DNA from: an uncultured Lachnospiraceae bacterium
GTDB lineage: Bacteria > Bacillota > Clostridia > Lachnospirales > Lachnospiraceae
Assembly: GCA_910584945.1 (NCBI GenBank)
Contig: CAJUDY010000071.1
Coordinates: 1-10,516, forward strand
DNA length: 10,516 nucleotides
Direction of reading: 5' to 3'
Part shown: positions 4,131-10,510 of the stretch, one piece after another
How positions within the stretch are numbered: position 1 is the stretch's first letter
Layout: each line of letters begins with the position of its first letter
The notes under the pieces: model-generated
Told to the model about the DNA's origin: nothing
The model's input: only the letters and a program-made list of their open reading frames with translations
Database searches by the model: none
Program-made: the position numbers and the translations under genes

Positions 4131-4544
4131 ATGGCAATGGAACAGACTGAATTATTCGATACATCCGAACAGTCGGAGGATGGGCGGCAGGAGCTGCCCT
4201 CCGTCTCCGGCGGGGACAACGCCTCCGGCCCCTACACCGGGGGCGGGATGGACCCCCGGGCGCTGGAACTGCTGGAGCAGACTGCCGGCAGTTCCCAGGC
4301 GCTGCTGGATCACATACAGGACCGGGACGCGGATCAGGAACAGTACCTGCGCCTCCTGGCGGAAAACAGCGATGATACCCAGCTGTTGGAGGCCCTTATG
4401 GAAGTGTCCGCCAGCAACCAGGAACTGCTCATATCCAACCAGCGCCTGGAACTGCAGATGGAGACCGGTATCAGCATCCTTTTGATCTTCATGGTCGTGG
4501 GGCTGCTGCATTATATATACAAGTTTTTGCGCATGTTTTTTTAA
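4131..4544 (+). CDS. Acidic tail-anchored membrane protein, 137 aa
   Basis: Residues 1-40 are acidic and disordered-looking (TELFDTSEQSEDG, Gly/Pro-rich stretch), 44-108 are a long Leu/Gln/Glu-rich helix likely to form a coiled coil (ALELLEQTAGSSQALLDHIQ, NQELLISNQRLELQMETG), and 112-137 form one C-terminal membrane helix with a short basic end (YKFLRMFF). There is no signal peptide, so the soluble part should stay in the cytoplasm. It sits 13 bp after the preceding gene with only a weak ribosome site (AGG at 4126-4128), so coupling is likely; ATG 4137 is an alternative start. Its place before the coat gene suggests an assembly role (inference). Confidence 0.6.
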   Translation: MAMEQTELFDTSEQSEDGRQELPSVSGGDNASGPYTGGGMDPRALELLEQTAGSSQALLDHIQDRDADQEQYLRLLAENSDDTQLLEALMEVSASNQELLISNQRLELQMETGISILLIFMVVGLLHYIYKFLRMFF

Positions 4545-4600
4545 ATGTGCCGGTCCGCGGTACCGATCATATCCCGGCCGGCGCGGAAAGGAGGAAAGCT

Positions 4601-4795
4601 ATGGGTGGTATTTTACTTTCTGGCGCTACTACGACCAACGGCAGCGTTCTCGCCGGCGTGGTCACTTCCGCCATGTTAAACGGCGTGCTCAGCGAAGTCG
4701 TGGGCGTCCTGCCGGTGTGTTTCCCGGTGATGGTGTCCTTCATCGCCCTGCGCAAGGGTATCTCCTTTGTGGGATCCATCCTGCGCTCCGCTTAA
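4601..4795 (+). CDS. Major coat protein candidate (gpVIII-like), 64 aa
   Basis: A near-perfect ribosome site AAAGGAGGAAAG (4587-4598) suits very high expression. The 64-residue product has a Ser/Thr/Gly-rich N-terminus (MGGILLSGATTTNGSVLAGV), a long hydrophobic helix (LPVCFPVMVSFIAL, about 36-50) and a short basic C-terminus (RKGISFVGSILRSA) that could contact DNA, the general plan of filamentous phage coat proteins. The N-terminus lacks a classical signal peptide. A terminator-like hairpin follows at once, as behind gene VIII of M13. Its C-terminal motif L-R-K-G-x-x-F-V-x-S-x-L recurs in the 213-aa protein at 4998. The size and setting make this the best coat candidate; not proven. Confidence 0.65.
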   Translation: MGGILLSGATTTNGSVLAGVVTSAMLNGVLSEVVGVLPVCFPVMVSFIALRKGISFVGSILRSA

Positions 4796-4821
4796 CGGCT
4801 GCCCCTTTCGCCGGTTAAGCG
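4789..4821. repeat. Hairpin at the end of the coat gene
   Basis: CGCTTAACGG (4789-4798) pairs with CCGGTTAAGCG (4811-4821) with a single bulge. It spans the coat stop codon and could protect the 3' end of a coat mRNA. Confidence 0.5.
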
Positions 4822-4828
4822 CTATCCT

Positions 4829-4858
4829 GCCCTGGGGGAAACTTCCCCGGGGCATTTT
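4829..4858 (+). terminator. Terminator-like hairpin downstream of coat gene
   Basis: GCCCTGGGG (4829-4837) pairs with CCCCGGGGC (4845-4853), 9 bp with one G-T pair, followed by ATTTTA. The short T run suggests partial termination, which would give coat mRNA in excess over the minor coat genes downstream. Confidence 0.65.
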
Positions 4859-4872
4859 AGGAGAAATGTGAA

Positions 4873-5001
4873 ATGGTCATGGAATTACTTTATAAACTAC
4901 TGCGGATCGTCCAGGCCCTGGAAACCAGAGACTTGCTCCGGATCGCCCTGGCGGTCCTGGCACTGATACTATTACTCAGAAGGAGGTACAAGAAAAAATG
5001 A
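4873..5001 (+). CDS. Small membrane protein, 42 aa (gpVII/gpIX-like candidate)
   Basis: The ATG at 4873 follows AGGAG (4859-4863). The peptide has an amphipathic N-terminal part (MVMELLYKLLRIVQALETRD), one membrane helix (LLRIALAVLALILLL) and a strongly basic end RRRYKKK. Its stop overlaps the start of the next gene (ATGA at 4998-5001), so the two are translationally coupled. Its size resembles the tiny tip proteins of filamentous phages (gpVII, gpIX, about 32-33 aa in M13), but sequence gives no direct proof. Confidence 0.55.
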   Translation: MVMELLYKLLRIVQALETRDLLRIALAVLALILLLRRRYKKK

Positions 5002-5639
5002 AATGCTACACACGGTATATGCTGCCTTTGGTGATCGCTGTTTGTATGTTCCTGGGCAGCTTATTTTTTAGCCTGGATGTAGAGGCAGCCCAGGATGGTA
5101 CTACTCCCTCTTTTGATGTCGATGCTGTAATGGCATCTATTGACGGGGATTTTTATACTTATAATGTCATTGTCTCTTCTAATATCGTAGGTTATCCTCT
5201 GAAATATTATTTAGTTTCGACTTCTGCCCCGTTGTCCTATCATCAGGAGAGTTCTATATATCAATACAATTCTTTATCCTTTTTTGAATCCCCAGGAAAT
5301 TATATTACTTATGTTTATGATGAAAATTCTGAACAATTTACTTTTAATTCAAAGGGAGCCCAGGATCTTTATATAGACAGTCAACGATGTGTTATTATTG
5401 GGGTCCGTCAATTCTTTTCTTCATCTTATGATATATATAAATACCGGGGATCGGAATATACTGGTGAATTGGTTTTTCAGGGACCGTCGCCCTTCCAACA
5501 AGCAGTCCGGGGCCAGGATTGGACGACGGTGATGACGGAGATAGTGATAATGGTTCCCTTATTGATTCTATTCTTAGTATCCCTGATCGGATTGCGGAAA
5601 GGCTTAAGGTTCGTTTCGAGCTTCTTACATCGGGCATAA
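4998..5639 (+). CDS. Secreted, membrane-anchored adsorption (pIII-like) protein candidate, 213 aa
   Basis: A signal peptide (basic MKCYTRY, hydrophobic core to about residue 28, likely cut after V-E-A near 33) starts an exported domain (34-175) rich in Tyr, Ser and aromatic residues. A C-terminal membrane helix follows (TEIVIMVPLLILFLVSLIGL), with the basic end RKGLRFVSSFLHRA, which matches the end of the coat protein candidate (RKGISFVGSILRSA). An exported domain tethered by a coat-like segment is what a receptor-binding virion-tip protein would need. The gene from 5010 to about 5470 is visibly AT-rich against GC-rich neighbours, suggesting exchange of the receptor-binding part. AGGAGG (4981-4986) precedes the ATG. 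The last 120 bp overlap the next ORF. Confidence 0.55.
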   Translation: MKCYTRYMLPLVIAVCMFLGSLFFSLDVEAAQDGTTPSFDVDAVMASIDGDFYTYNVIVSSNIVGYPLKYYLVSTSAPLSYHQESSIYQYNSLSFFESPGNYITYVYDENSEQFTFNSKGAQDLYIDSQRCVIIGVRQFFSSSYDIYKYRGSEYTGELVFQGPSPFQQAVRGQDWTTVMTEIVIMVPLLILFLVSLIGLRKGLRFVSSFLHRA

Positions 5640-6340
5640 CCTTAATAACCGACAAGCTCTCTACCTTCTTCTCCTCCTGGAGCACAACGATCGACACCTT
5701 CAAGACCAACGTGGGCTCCTGGTTCACTAACATTGGAAACTCTTTTAAGGAAAACATTGGGAATTTCAGCACAAACGTTGGAAATTGGTTCTCTAACCTA
5801 AAGGATTCCATCGGGAAGGCCCTGGGAGATCAGCTCTCCAACATCAAACAGGGCTTTGTGGATGTTAAAGACAACTTTTTAAACCTGCTTAAGAAGGTTG
5901 CGGATCTGTGGGTGGAGATCAACTCCCTGCCGCTGCGGATCCAGGAGAAGGTGAAAGAACTGTTTGAATACTTCTTCCTTCCGGACGAGGAACTGACGAA
6001 CCAGCGCCTGGACCAGATCCGCCAGAAGTTTGCTTTCATAGATTCCCTGGCCGGTAACGGAGAGTCCATCATAGACTTTCTGCAGAACGCCTCCGGGAAA
6101 AAGGCGCCGGTGATAACTATCAGCCTTGGCAGCTATAAAGGCTCCTTCAATTATGGCAGCGGCGACATTGTGATAGACTTCGCCTGGTATGAACCCTATA
6201 AGCCCATGGTGGATAACATCGTAGCCGGCATCATATGGGCCGTCTGGCTCTGGCACATGTACAAGCGGATCCCGGATATCATTGCAGGCAACTCCATGAC
6301 AACGGCCTCCGTGCTGCGGGCTACAAGAAAGGATGACTGA
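5519..6340 (+). CDS. Large minor virion protein candidate with repeats and C-terminal helix, 273 aa (start uncertain)
   Basis: The frame opens after a stop at 5465-5467; the first usable start is TTG at 5519, inside the preceding gene and in its -1 frame. The N-terminus is an acidic Gly/Asp/Ser linker (DDGDDGDSDNGS). Residues about 60-105 hold degenerate heptad-like repeats (NVGSWFT, NIGNSFKE, NIGNFST, NVGNWFS). A helical part with FFLPDEELTNQR follows, then a beta-rich piece (PVITISLGSYKGSF, GDIVIDFAWYEPYKP), a membrane helix (VAGIIWAVWLWHMY, about 224-243) and a short tail. A minor coat or tip protein is the best guess. No good ribosome site is seen for the TTG; coupling or frameshifting from the upstream gene are alternatives. 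Confidence 0.6.
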   Translation: MDDGDDGDSDNGSLIDSILSIPDRIAERLKVRFELLTSGITLITDKLSTFFSSWSTTIDTFKTNVGSWFTNIGNSFKENIGNFSTNVGNWFSNLKDSIGKALGDQLSNIKQGFVDVKDNFLNLLKKVADLWVEINSLPLRIQEKVKELFEYFFLPDEELTNQRLDQIRQKFAFIDSLAGNGESIIDFLQNASGKKAPVITISLGSYKGSFNYGSGDIVIDFAWYEPYKPMVDNIVAGIIWAVWLWHMYKRIPDIIAGNSMTTASVLRATRKDD

Positions 6341-6343
6341 TCT

Positions 6344-6592
6344 ATGATAACCGACAAACTGCTGGACATTGTTTTTAACTTTCTGGAAAGTATCCTGGAT
6401 AAACTCCCCGTGATGGATATATCCATTGACTTTTCCGCAGTCAGGGGCTTTTTATCCGTTGTGGGGACCGCCCTGTATTTCTTTCCCTGGCAGAAGGTGG
6501 CCCCGATTCTGGCCATCATCCTTCTGCTGCAGATGTGGCGGATCCTGATCAGTATTATCAAAACCATCTGGTCCGTGCTGCCCTTTTTATAA
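6344..6592 (+). CDS. Hydrophobic minor coat protein candidate (gpVI-like), 82 aa
   Basis: The ATG follows the preceding stop by 3 bp, with AAAGGA (6328-6333) upstream. The product begins with an amphipathic helix (MITDKLLDIVFNFLESILDK), then LPVMDISIDFSAV, then two hydrophobic stretches (about 36-48 and 52-72, VAPILAIILLLQMWRILISI), ending IKTIWSVLPFL. Small, very hydrophobic proteins encoded between the adsorption-type genes and the assembly ATPase occupy the place of gene VI in M13-like gene order. The assignment rests on order, size and topology. Confidence 0.5.
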   Translation: MITDKLLDIVFNFLESILDKLPVMDISIDFSAVRGFLSVVGTALYFFPWQKVAPILAIILLLQMWRILISIIKTIWSVLPFL

Positions 6593-6783
6593 AAATACTA
6601 TTGGGGAAAGTTGTAGCACAAGTTCATTCTGATCAACTTGGATCCGATCCGCTGCGCGCCTGCTTGTAGCACAACTTCCCCCCGCACGGCCCCGATCGGC
6701 ACTTACTGAAGAAAAGTTGTAGCACAAACTCGCTGCAGCAACAAGGCGCTGCGTAAACCTGTAGCACAAGTGAGGTATAAGAA
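6593..6783. promoter_or_regulatory. Operator array upstream of the Zot-like gene
   Basis: This gene-free 190-bp stretch holds TTGTAGCACAA at 6611-6621, 6664-6674 and 6717-6727 and CTGTAGCACAA at 6759-6769, all in the same orientation. Start-to-start distances are 53, 53 and 42 bp (5, 5 and 4 helical turns). The last site ends just before the ribosome site GAGG (6772-6775) of the next gene. No convincing -35/-10 pair is seen between the sites, so the array may act by blocking read-through, by looping to other clusters, or as a partition or replication site. Confidence 0.7.
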
Positions 6784-7641
6784 ATGCTCAAAACTATTGG
6801 AAATATGTTCTCCATCATGCTGGCCTGGCTGAAATACCCGGTCCTTTTCGTCCTGGTCGTCATGGGGATCTTCTTTATTGACTGTATGATCTGGTACGTG
6901 ATCCGCTACATAAAGGGCGACCGGGTAAATAAAGGCAGCGCCAGGAAACCGCCAAAGCGCAGCCTCTTATTGAAGATCTTTGTGGACGCGCCCCGCCAGT
7001 ATGTGGATGATCTCTACAACCGCAAACCGGACTTCTTTCTTCCCCAGGGCCTGGTGATCTTCACCGGCCGCCAGGGCAACGGCAAGACCATCTCCCTGAT
7101 GCAGTACGCCATGGAGCTGCTGGATACCTACCCCAAGGCCAAGTGTATCAGCAATACAAAGTTTGCCTTTCAAGATGAGCAATTAAGACACTGGACCCAG
7201 CTGATCAACTATAAGAATGAACATATGGGAGTGATCGCCATCATTGACGAGCTGCAGAACTGGTTCTCCAGCAATTCCTCCCGCAACTTCCCTCCGGACA
7301 TGCTCTCGGTGATTACCCAGAACCGCAAGAACCGCCGTGTGATCCTGGGGACAGCCCAGAACTTCTACCTGCTGGCCAAGCCCATCCGCTCCCAGTGCAC
7401 GGAGATCCGGGAGTGCGTGACCCTGGCCGGCGTGCTCACCGTCGTGATCCGCCGGGAGCCGGTAGTGGACAATGACGGGGAAGTAAAACAGCTCAAGTAC
7501 AGGGGTATGTACTGTTTTGCCCATGACCGGCGCCTGCGGGATTCCTATGATACTTACTCTGTCATAGAAAACCTGGCTAAGTCCGGTTTCTACCAGAATC
7601 CTGTTTTAGTCTCACAAGTGACACAATCAGACGGTAAATAA
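6784..7641 (+). CDS. zot: Zot-like (gpI-type) phage assembly ATPase, 285 aa
   Basis: The inner-membrane motor that drives filamentous phage assembly and extrusion. Residues 18-40 form a membrane helix (YPVLFVLVVMGIFFIDCMIW) followed by a basic stretch. The P-loop G-R-Q-G-N-G-K-T is at 95-102 and the Walker B strand V-I-A-I-I-D-E at 150-156; S-N-T-K (123-126) and the later T-Q-N-R-K-N-R-R-V-I-L-G-T-A-Q-N stretch (sensor-like) also fit the Zot family. The membrane helix is N-terminal, unlike M13 gpI, where it lies toward the C-terminus. It is preceded by a repressor-type operator array and followed by a strong terminator, so it forms its own control unit. Confidence 0.88.
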   Translation: MLKTIGNMFSIMLAWLKYPVLFVLVVMGIFFIDCMIWYVIRYIKGDRVNKGSARKPPKRSLLLKIFVDAPRQYVDDLYNRKPDFFLPQGLVIFTGRQGNGKTISLMQYAMELLDTYPKAKCISNTKFAFQDEQLRHWTQLINYKNEHMGVIAIIDELQNWFSSNSSRNFPPDMLSVITQNRKNRRVILGTAQNFYLLAKPIRSQCTEIRECVTLAGVLTVVIRREPVVDNDGEVKQLKYRGMYCFAHDRRLRDSYDTYSVIENLAKSGFYQNPVLVSQVTQSDGK

Positions 7642-7651
7642 CAGGAAAAAA

Positions 7652-7708
7652 GGCCGGGCAGGCATGGGCAGCCGCGGGCGGCTGCGGGGCCTGCCCGGCC
7701 ACTTTTTT
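7652..7708. terminator. Strong terminator after the Zot-like gene
   Basis: The 12-bp stem GGCCGGGCAGGC (7652-7663) / GCCTGCCCGGCC (7689-7700) has an inner stem CAGCCG/CGGCTG. It is preceded by an A run (7646-7651) and followed by TTTTTT (7703-7708), so it can also act in reverse. It separates structural genes from rep-int. Confidence 0.88.
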
Positions 7709-7845
7709 CACCCCCGCCACGGGCCTGTAATACGTGGTCTCAAAAATCAAGTCACAACAGGGTCAAGTGCCCGAAAATACTGGCAAAAGTGGCGATTTTG
7801 AAATTTCGAGAAAAGGAGGGTTTCTCGAAATTTTTGGAGGTTCTT
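7709..7845 (+). promoter_or_regulatory. Leader of rep; candidate origin and translation-control hairpin
   Basis: 7801-7813 (AAATTTCGAGAAA) and 7821-7833 (TTTCTCGAAATTT) form a perfect 13-bp hairpin whose 7-nt loop AGGAGGG (7814-7820) is itself a perfect ribosome-binding sequence. The site GGAGG (7836-7840) used by rep lies 3 bp after it. Upstream, TCAAGTC and TCAAGTG (7748-7754 and 7763-7769) repeat. Rolling-circle initiators often nick near their own gene, so this leader is a candidate double-strand origin; no known nick site is recognised. Confidence 0.45.
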
Positions 7846-9462
7846 ATGATTGAGGAAAACATCTACAAATGTACCTTGTTTGAAAACATGTCCCCAGAGG
7901 ACAAACAATTCTGGTTTGACGTCAAACAGAAGAAGTTTTTACACAACATAGACACGTTTTACTACTCCGTGAAGTTCAAGAACGACTTCCGCAGCATGAC
8001 AAAGGACGAGTCCGTGCTCCGGCTGCGCAAATTTTTCGAGCATAAATACAACTATATCCGGGAGCATTTCGACACGGATGACTTTTACATCCCGCAGTTA
8101 GGCCGCTCCCTGGTCTTAAAACCCGTGACCTTTTCTCGCTACTATACCGTCTGCCTGTCCTGCCCGGAATACTTCGATATCTTCTTAGCGCCCGTGGTTC
8201 CCAAAGCCGCCGACGGCGGGGAGTCCGTGACCTGTGAATGCATCGTGCAGATCCGCTCCTACATGCTTTGGCAGTTTGGCGTCAAAGACTGCTTTGAGAA
8301 CTCTTACGACTACGTGAAACGGATCGCCGAATACTTCCGCCTCGAGATCGACTTCGTCCAGGAAAACCGTGTGGACTACTGCTGGCATACCAACTACCTA
8401 CGGGACCCTGAAACCTTCTTTGCTCCGGACAACTTCTACAAGATGCGCGTCGACCGTTTCAAGAACGCCACTTACGTCACCAACAAAGTGGGCGCTGAAG
8501 ACTACGAGATCGACTACGTGGCCCTGGGCAGACGATCCGACAAAGTATTTATCCGCATCTACCAGAAAACCAGGGAAGTGATCGAGCAGAACTACAAGCC
8601 CTGGTTCCTCCTGATCTGGCAGATGAACGGCCTGATCAACCGCTATGACAAGTACGTCTACGAAAAAGCCTATGAAAAAAGATCCTGGCACTACCGCTTT
8701 ATGGCCCGCCTGGAATTTTACCGGGAGTACGGCACGGATCCGTCCATGGTGGACTACGTCTCCCGGATCCTCTCCGGGGATCTGGCCATAGAGGAAAACG
8801 ACCTGATCAGGCTGGCGAACAAACTGACGCCGCCCTTAAACTACGTGATCAACATCGAGTTCCAGACCATGCGCCGCCATAGCAAGAGCTACGACCTGGT
8901 ATCCTTCAAGGATCACCGAAACAAAGGGGAAACCAAAAGGATCTATGACTACCTGGATAACCGGAAGATCATCACCGATTACCTCACGGACAAAGTATTC
9001 CGCCTGACAAAATACGACCCCGACATAGAAAAAAGCCGCCGGGAGATGTGCCCCTTCTGGGCCGCCCTGCGCCGTACCCGCTGCATGGACATGAAGATGA
9101 CTCCCGAGACAGTCAAGCTTGTGCGCATCTACAACCGCAAACTCTCCAGCTCCGCCATGCAGAAACGCTTTGTGAATGCCGCCGTCACCCTGGGACTTTA
9201 TATCCGGGGCTCCAACGCGGACAGCCCCATCCAGGACTGCTTTGAGGCCCTGCTGCGCATGAACGACAACGACATTCACAACGCCCGGCGCTATAAGACA
9301 AAAAAACTCCGGCAGCTCAATGCGGATGAGCTTGCCGAAGTCTTTGAAACTGACCAGATACACCGCTTCTCGTTCGTCGATGAAGACAGCGGCATCCTGT
9401 ATGACTATGATAACCTATTCCTGCGGCATAGTCAAGAGGGAGGTGCCCCCGATGACGATTAG
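7846..9462 (+). CDS. Rolling-circle replication initiator, Rep_trans-like, 538 aa
   Basis: Likely nicks the replicative form to start + strand synthesis, the job of gpII in M13. The middle of the protein shows signatures of the Rep_trans/replication-initiation-factor family: M-R-V-D-R-F, then DYVALGRRSDKVFIRIYQKT (Gly-Arg-Arg-Ser and Tyr-x-Lys), then A-R-L-E-F-Y-R-E with the conserved Arg-x-Glu. The N-terminal 100 residues and the basic C-terminal 200 residues are less recognisable. It is longer than typical plasmid members (about 300-400 aa). The ATG at 7846 has GGAGG five bases upstream; GTG 7789 would read through the 13-bp hairpin. The 3' end overlaps int by 11 bp. Confidence 0.75.
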   Translation: MIEENIYKCTLFENMSPEDKQFWFDVKQKKFLHNIDTFYYSVKFKNDFRSMTKDESVLRLRKFFEHKYNYIREHFDTDDFYIPQLGRSLVLKPVTFSRYYTVCLSCPEYFDIFLAPVVPKAADGGESVTCECIVQIRSYMLWQFGVKDCFENSYDYVKRIAEYFRLEIDFVQENRVDYCWHTNYLRDPETFFAPDNFYKMRVDRFKNATYVTNKVGAEDYEIDYVALGRRSDKVFIRIYQKTREVIEQNYKPWFLLIWQMNGLINRYDKYVYEKAYEKRSWHYRFMARLEFYREYGTDPSMVDYVSRILSGDLAIEENDLIRLANKLTPPLNYVINIEFQTMRRHSKSYDLVSFKDHRNKGETKRIYDYLDNRKIITDYLTDKVFRLTKYDPDIEKSRREMCPFWAALRRTRCMDMKMTPETVKLVRIYNRKLSSSAMQKRFVNAAVTLGLYIRGSNADSPIQDCFEALLRMNDNDIHNARRYKTKKLRQLNADELAEVFETDQIHRFSFVDEDSGILYDYDNLFLRHSQEGGAPDDD

Positions 9463-10363
9463 GCAGTGTTATGACCGTTTCATCGCTGACCGCATGGTCT
9501 ACTGCGCCGCCAAGACCATACACACCTACACCATGCACCTGGGACTCTTCCTCCGCTGGATCTCAGACAGCTATGGGCCGGCAGAGCAGACCGGCTTTCA
9601 GGATCTGCCTCCTTCCGACAACATTTTTACCGCCTATATCCTCTACCTGCGCTCCAAAGGCTCCTGTAAAAACGTCACCATTCGCAGCTACGCCCGGAGC
9701 GTCAAGGCATTCCTGGCCTACTGTTATGAGGAGGATCTATGCCAGGACTACCTGAAAAAAGCAAAGCTCCCAAAAGACGACTCCCTCCCCAAACAGCCCC
9801 TGCTGGAAGAGGAAGTGCGGCGCCTGGATGCCTGCTTTGACAAAAAGACCTTAAAAGGCATCCGCAACTACTGCATCGTTCACCTGATGCTGGACTGCGG
9901 CCTGCGCAGCCAGGAAGTTCGATCCCTGCGCTTTGAACACTTAGACCCCGCCCATAACCTGCTCCATATCTACGTAAGCAAAGAATGCAAAAGCCGTATC
10001 ACCATGATCCCCGGTTTCCTCCTGGATGCAATCGCCTCCTACCGATTCCTGCAGCAGCGCAAAGACGGCCTGGTCTTCCAGGGACTGCGAGGCAACGTAC
10101 CGTTAAGCGAAAACGCCCTGAAACAGATCTTTTCAGTTTTAAAGATACAGAGCGATATTCCCCGCCTCCATGCCCATCTCCTCCGGCACACCTTCGCGAC
10201 CAGCTACCTGATGGCCGGCGGCAACTTAGAGTTCCTGCGGGTGCTCCTGGGACATTACGACTACACCGTCACCAAGGGCTACTCCTCCCTGGCCGCCCAG
10301 TACCGGATGCTGGGAATCCCGGTGTACAGACTGGATCCCATCTTCTTCCGCACAATCTCTTAG
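9452..10363 (+). CDS. int: Tyrosine recombinase / phage integrase, 303 aa
   Basis: Catalyses integration into, and probably excision from, the tRNA-Lys site. The N-terminal SAM-like core-binding domain (about 1-105) is followed by a catalytic domain with all key residues: Arg152 (C-G-L-R-S-Q-E-V), Lys177 or Lys180, His242-x-x-Arg245 (HLLRHTFAT), His268 (L-G-H-Y-D) and the nucleophile Tyr277 (T-K-G-Y-S-S). GAGGGAGG (9436-9443) precedes the ATG at 9452, and the start overlaps the rep stop (TAG 9460-9462), so the two genes are coupled. The last two codons, including the stop, lie inside the att repeat. The integrase lies beside the att copy that keeps the intact tRNA, the usual layout. Confidence 0.93.
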   Translation: MTIRQCYDRFIADRMVYCAAKTIHTYTMHLGLFLRWISDSYGPAEQTGFQDLPPSDNIFTAYILYLRSKGSCKNVTIRSYARSVKAFLAYCYEEDLCQDYLKKAKLPKDDSLPKQPLLEEEVRRLDACFDKKTLKGIRNYCIVHLMLDCGLRSQEVRSLRFEHLDPAHNLLHIYVSKECKSRITMIPGFLLDAIASYRFLQQRKDGLVFQGLRGNVPLSENALKQIFSVLKIQSDIPRLHAHLLRHTFATSYLMAGGNLEFLRVLLGHYDYTVTKGYSSLAAQYRMLGIPVYRLDPIFFRTIS

Positions 10364-10510
10364 ACACCTTTTTCACGAATCAGGGCATCTAACCGGGCAA
10401 AGCCTTTTACGGGCAAAAAAAGCCCCACAACCCGCATATATAAGCGAATCCCAGGACTTCTAATGCACCGCCAGGGGCTCGAACCCTGGACACCCTGATT
10501 AAGAGTCAGG
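10358..10510. repeat. Right attachment-site repeat (153 bp)
   Basis: Perfect copy of 393-545. It begins with the last six bases of the int gene (TCTTAG) and ends in the tRNA anticodon stem, after which the host tRNA sequence continues. Confidence 0.92.
10415..10459 (-). terminator. tRNA-Lys terminator carried by the phage att arm
   Basis: On the minus strand, 16 bases starting AAGTCCTGGG pair with 16 ending GGGGCTT across an 8-nt loop, followed by a U run. Five G-C/A-U-rich blocks are joined by several G-U pairs and one mismatch. The G-U pairs exist only in the minus-strand transcript, so it terminates transcription leaving the tRNA gene. It also lies convergent to int. Confidence 0.65.

Larger units (their letters stand above)
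393..10510. mobile_element. Integrated filamentous (inovirus-like) prophage in tRNA-Lys
   Basis: The element is bounded by 153-bp att repeats at a tRNA-Lys(CTT) gene, with the tyrosine integrase gene abutting the right repeat. It carries an HTH repressor, a large hairpin region, a run of small membrane proteins including a coat-like protein, a Zot-like ATPase and a rolling-circle Rep. This set and the unit length of about 10 kb fit Inoviridae-type prophages. No secretin gene is seen, consistent with a single-membrane host. No obvious disruption is seen in the core genes, so it may be functional. Confidence 0.85.

Noticed and set aside
5010..5470. Diversity-generating retroelement target in the variable-looking exported domain
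   Set aside because: No reverse transcriptase gene or template repeat is present; AT-richness alone does not support it.
319..6769. CRISPR-like array from the recurring TTGTAGCACAA motif
   Set aside because: The repeat is only 11 bp, near-palindromic, dispersed in clusters beside promoters, and the intervals include duplicated, not unique, sequence. It fits operators.
7183..7524. Minus-strand frames inside the Zot, rep and structural genes
   Set aside because: They are complements of well-supported + strand genes with no ribosome sites or recognisable domains.
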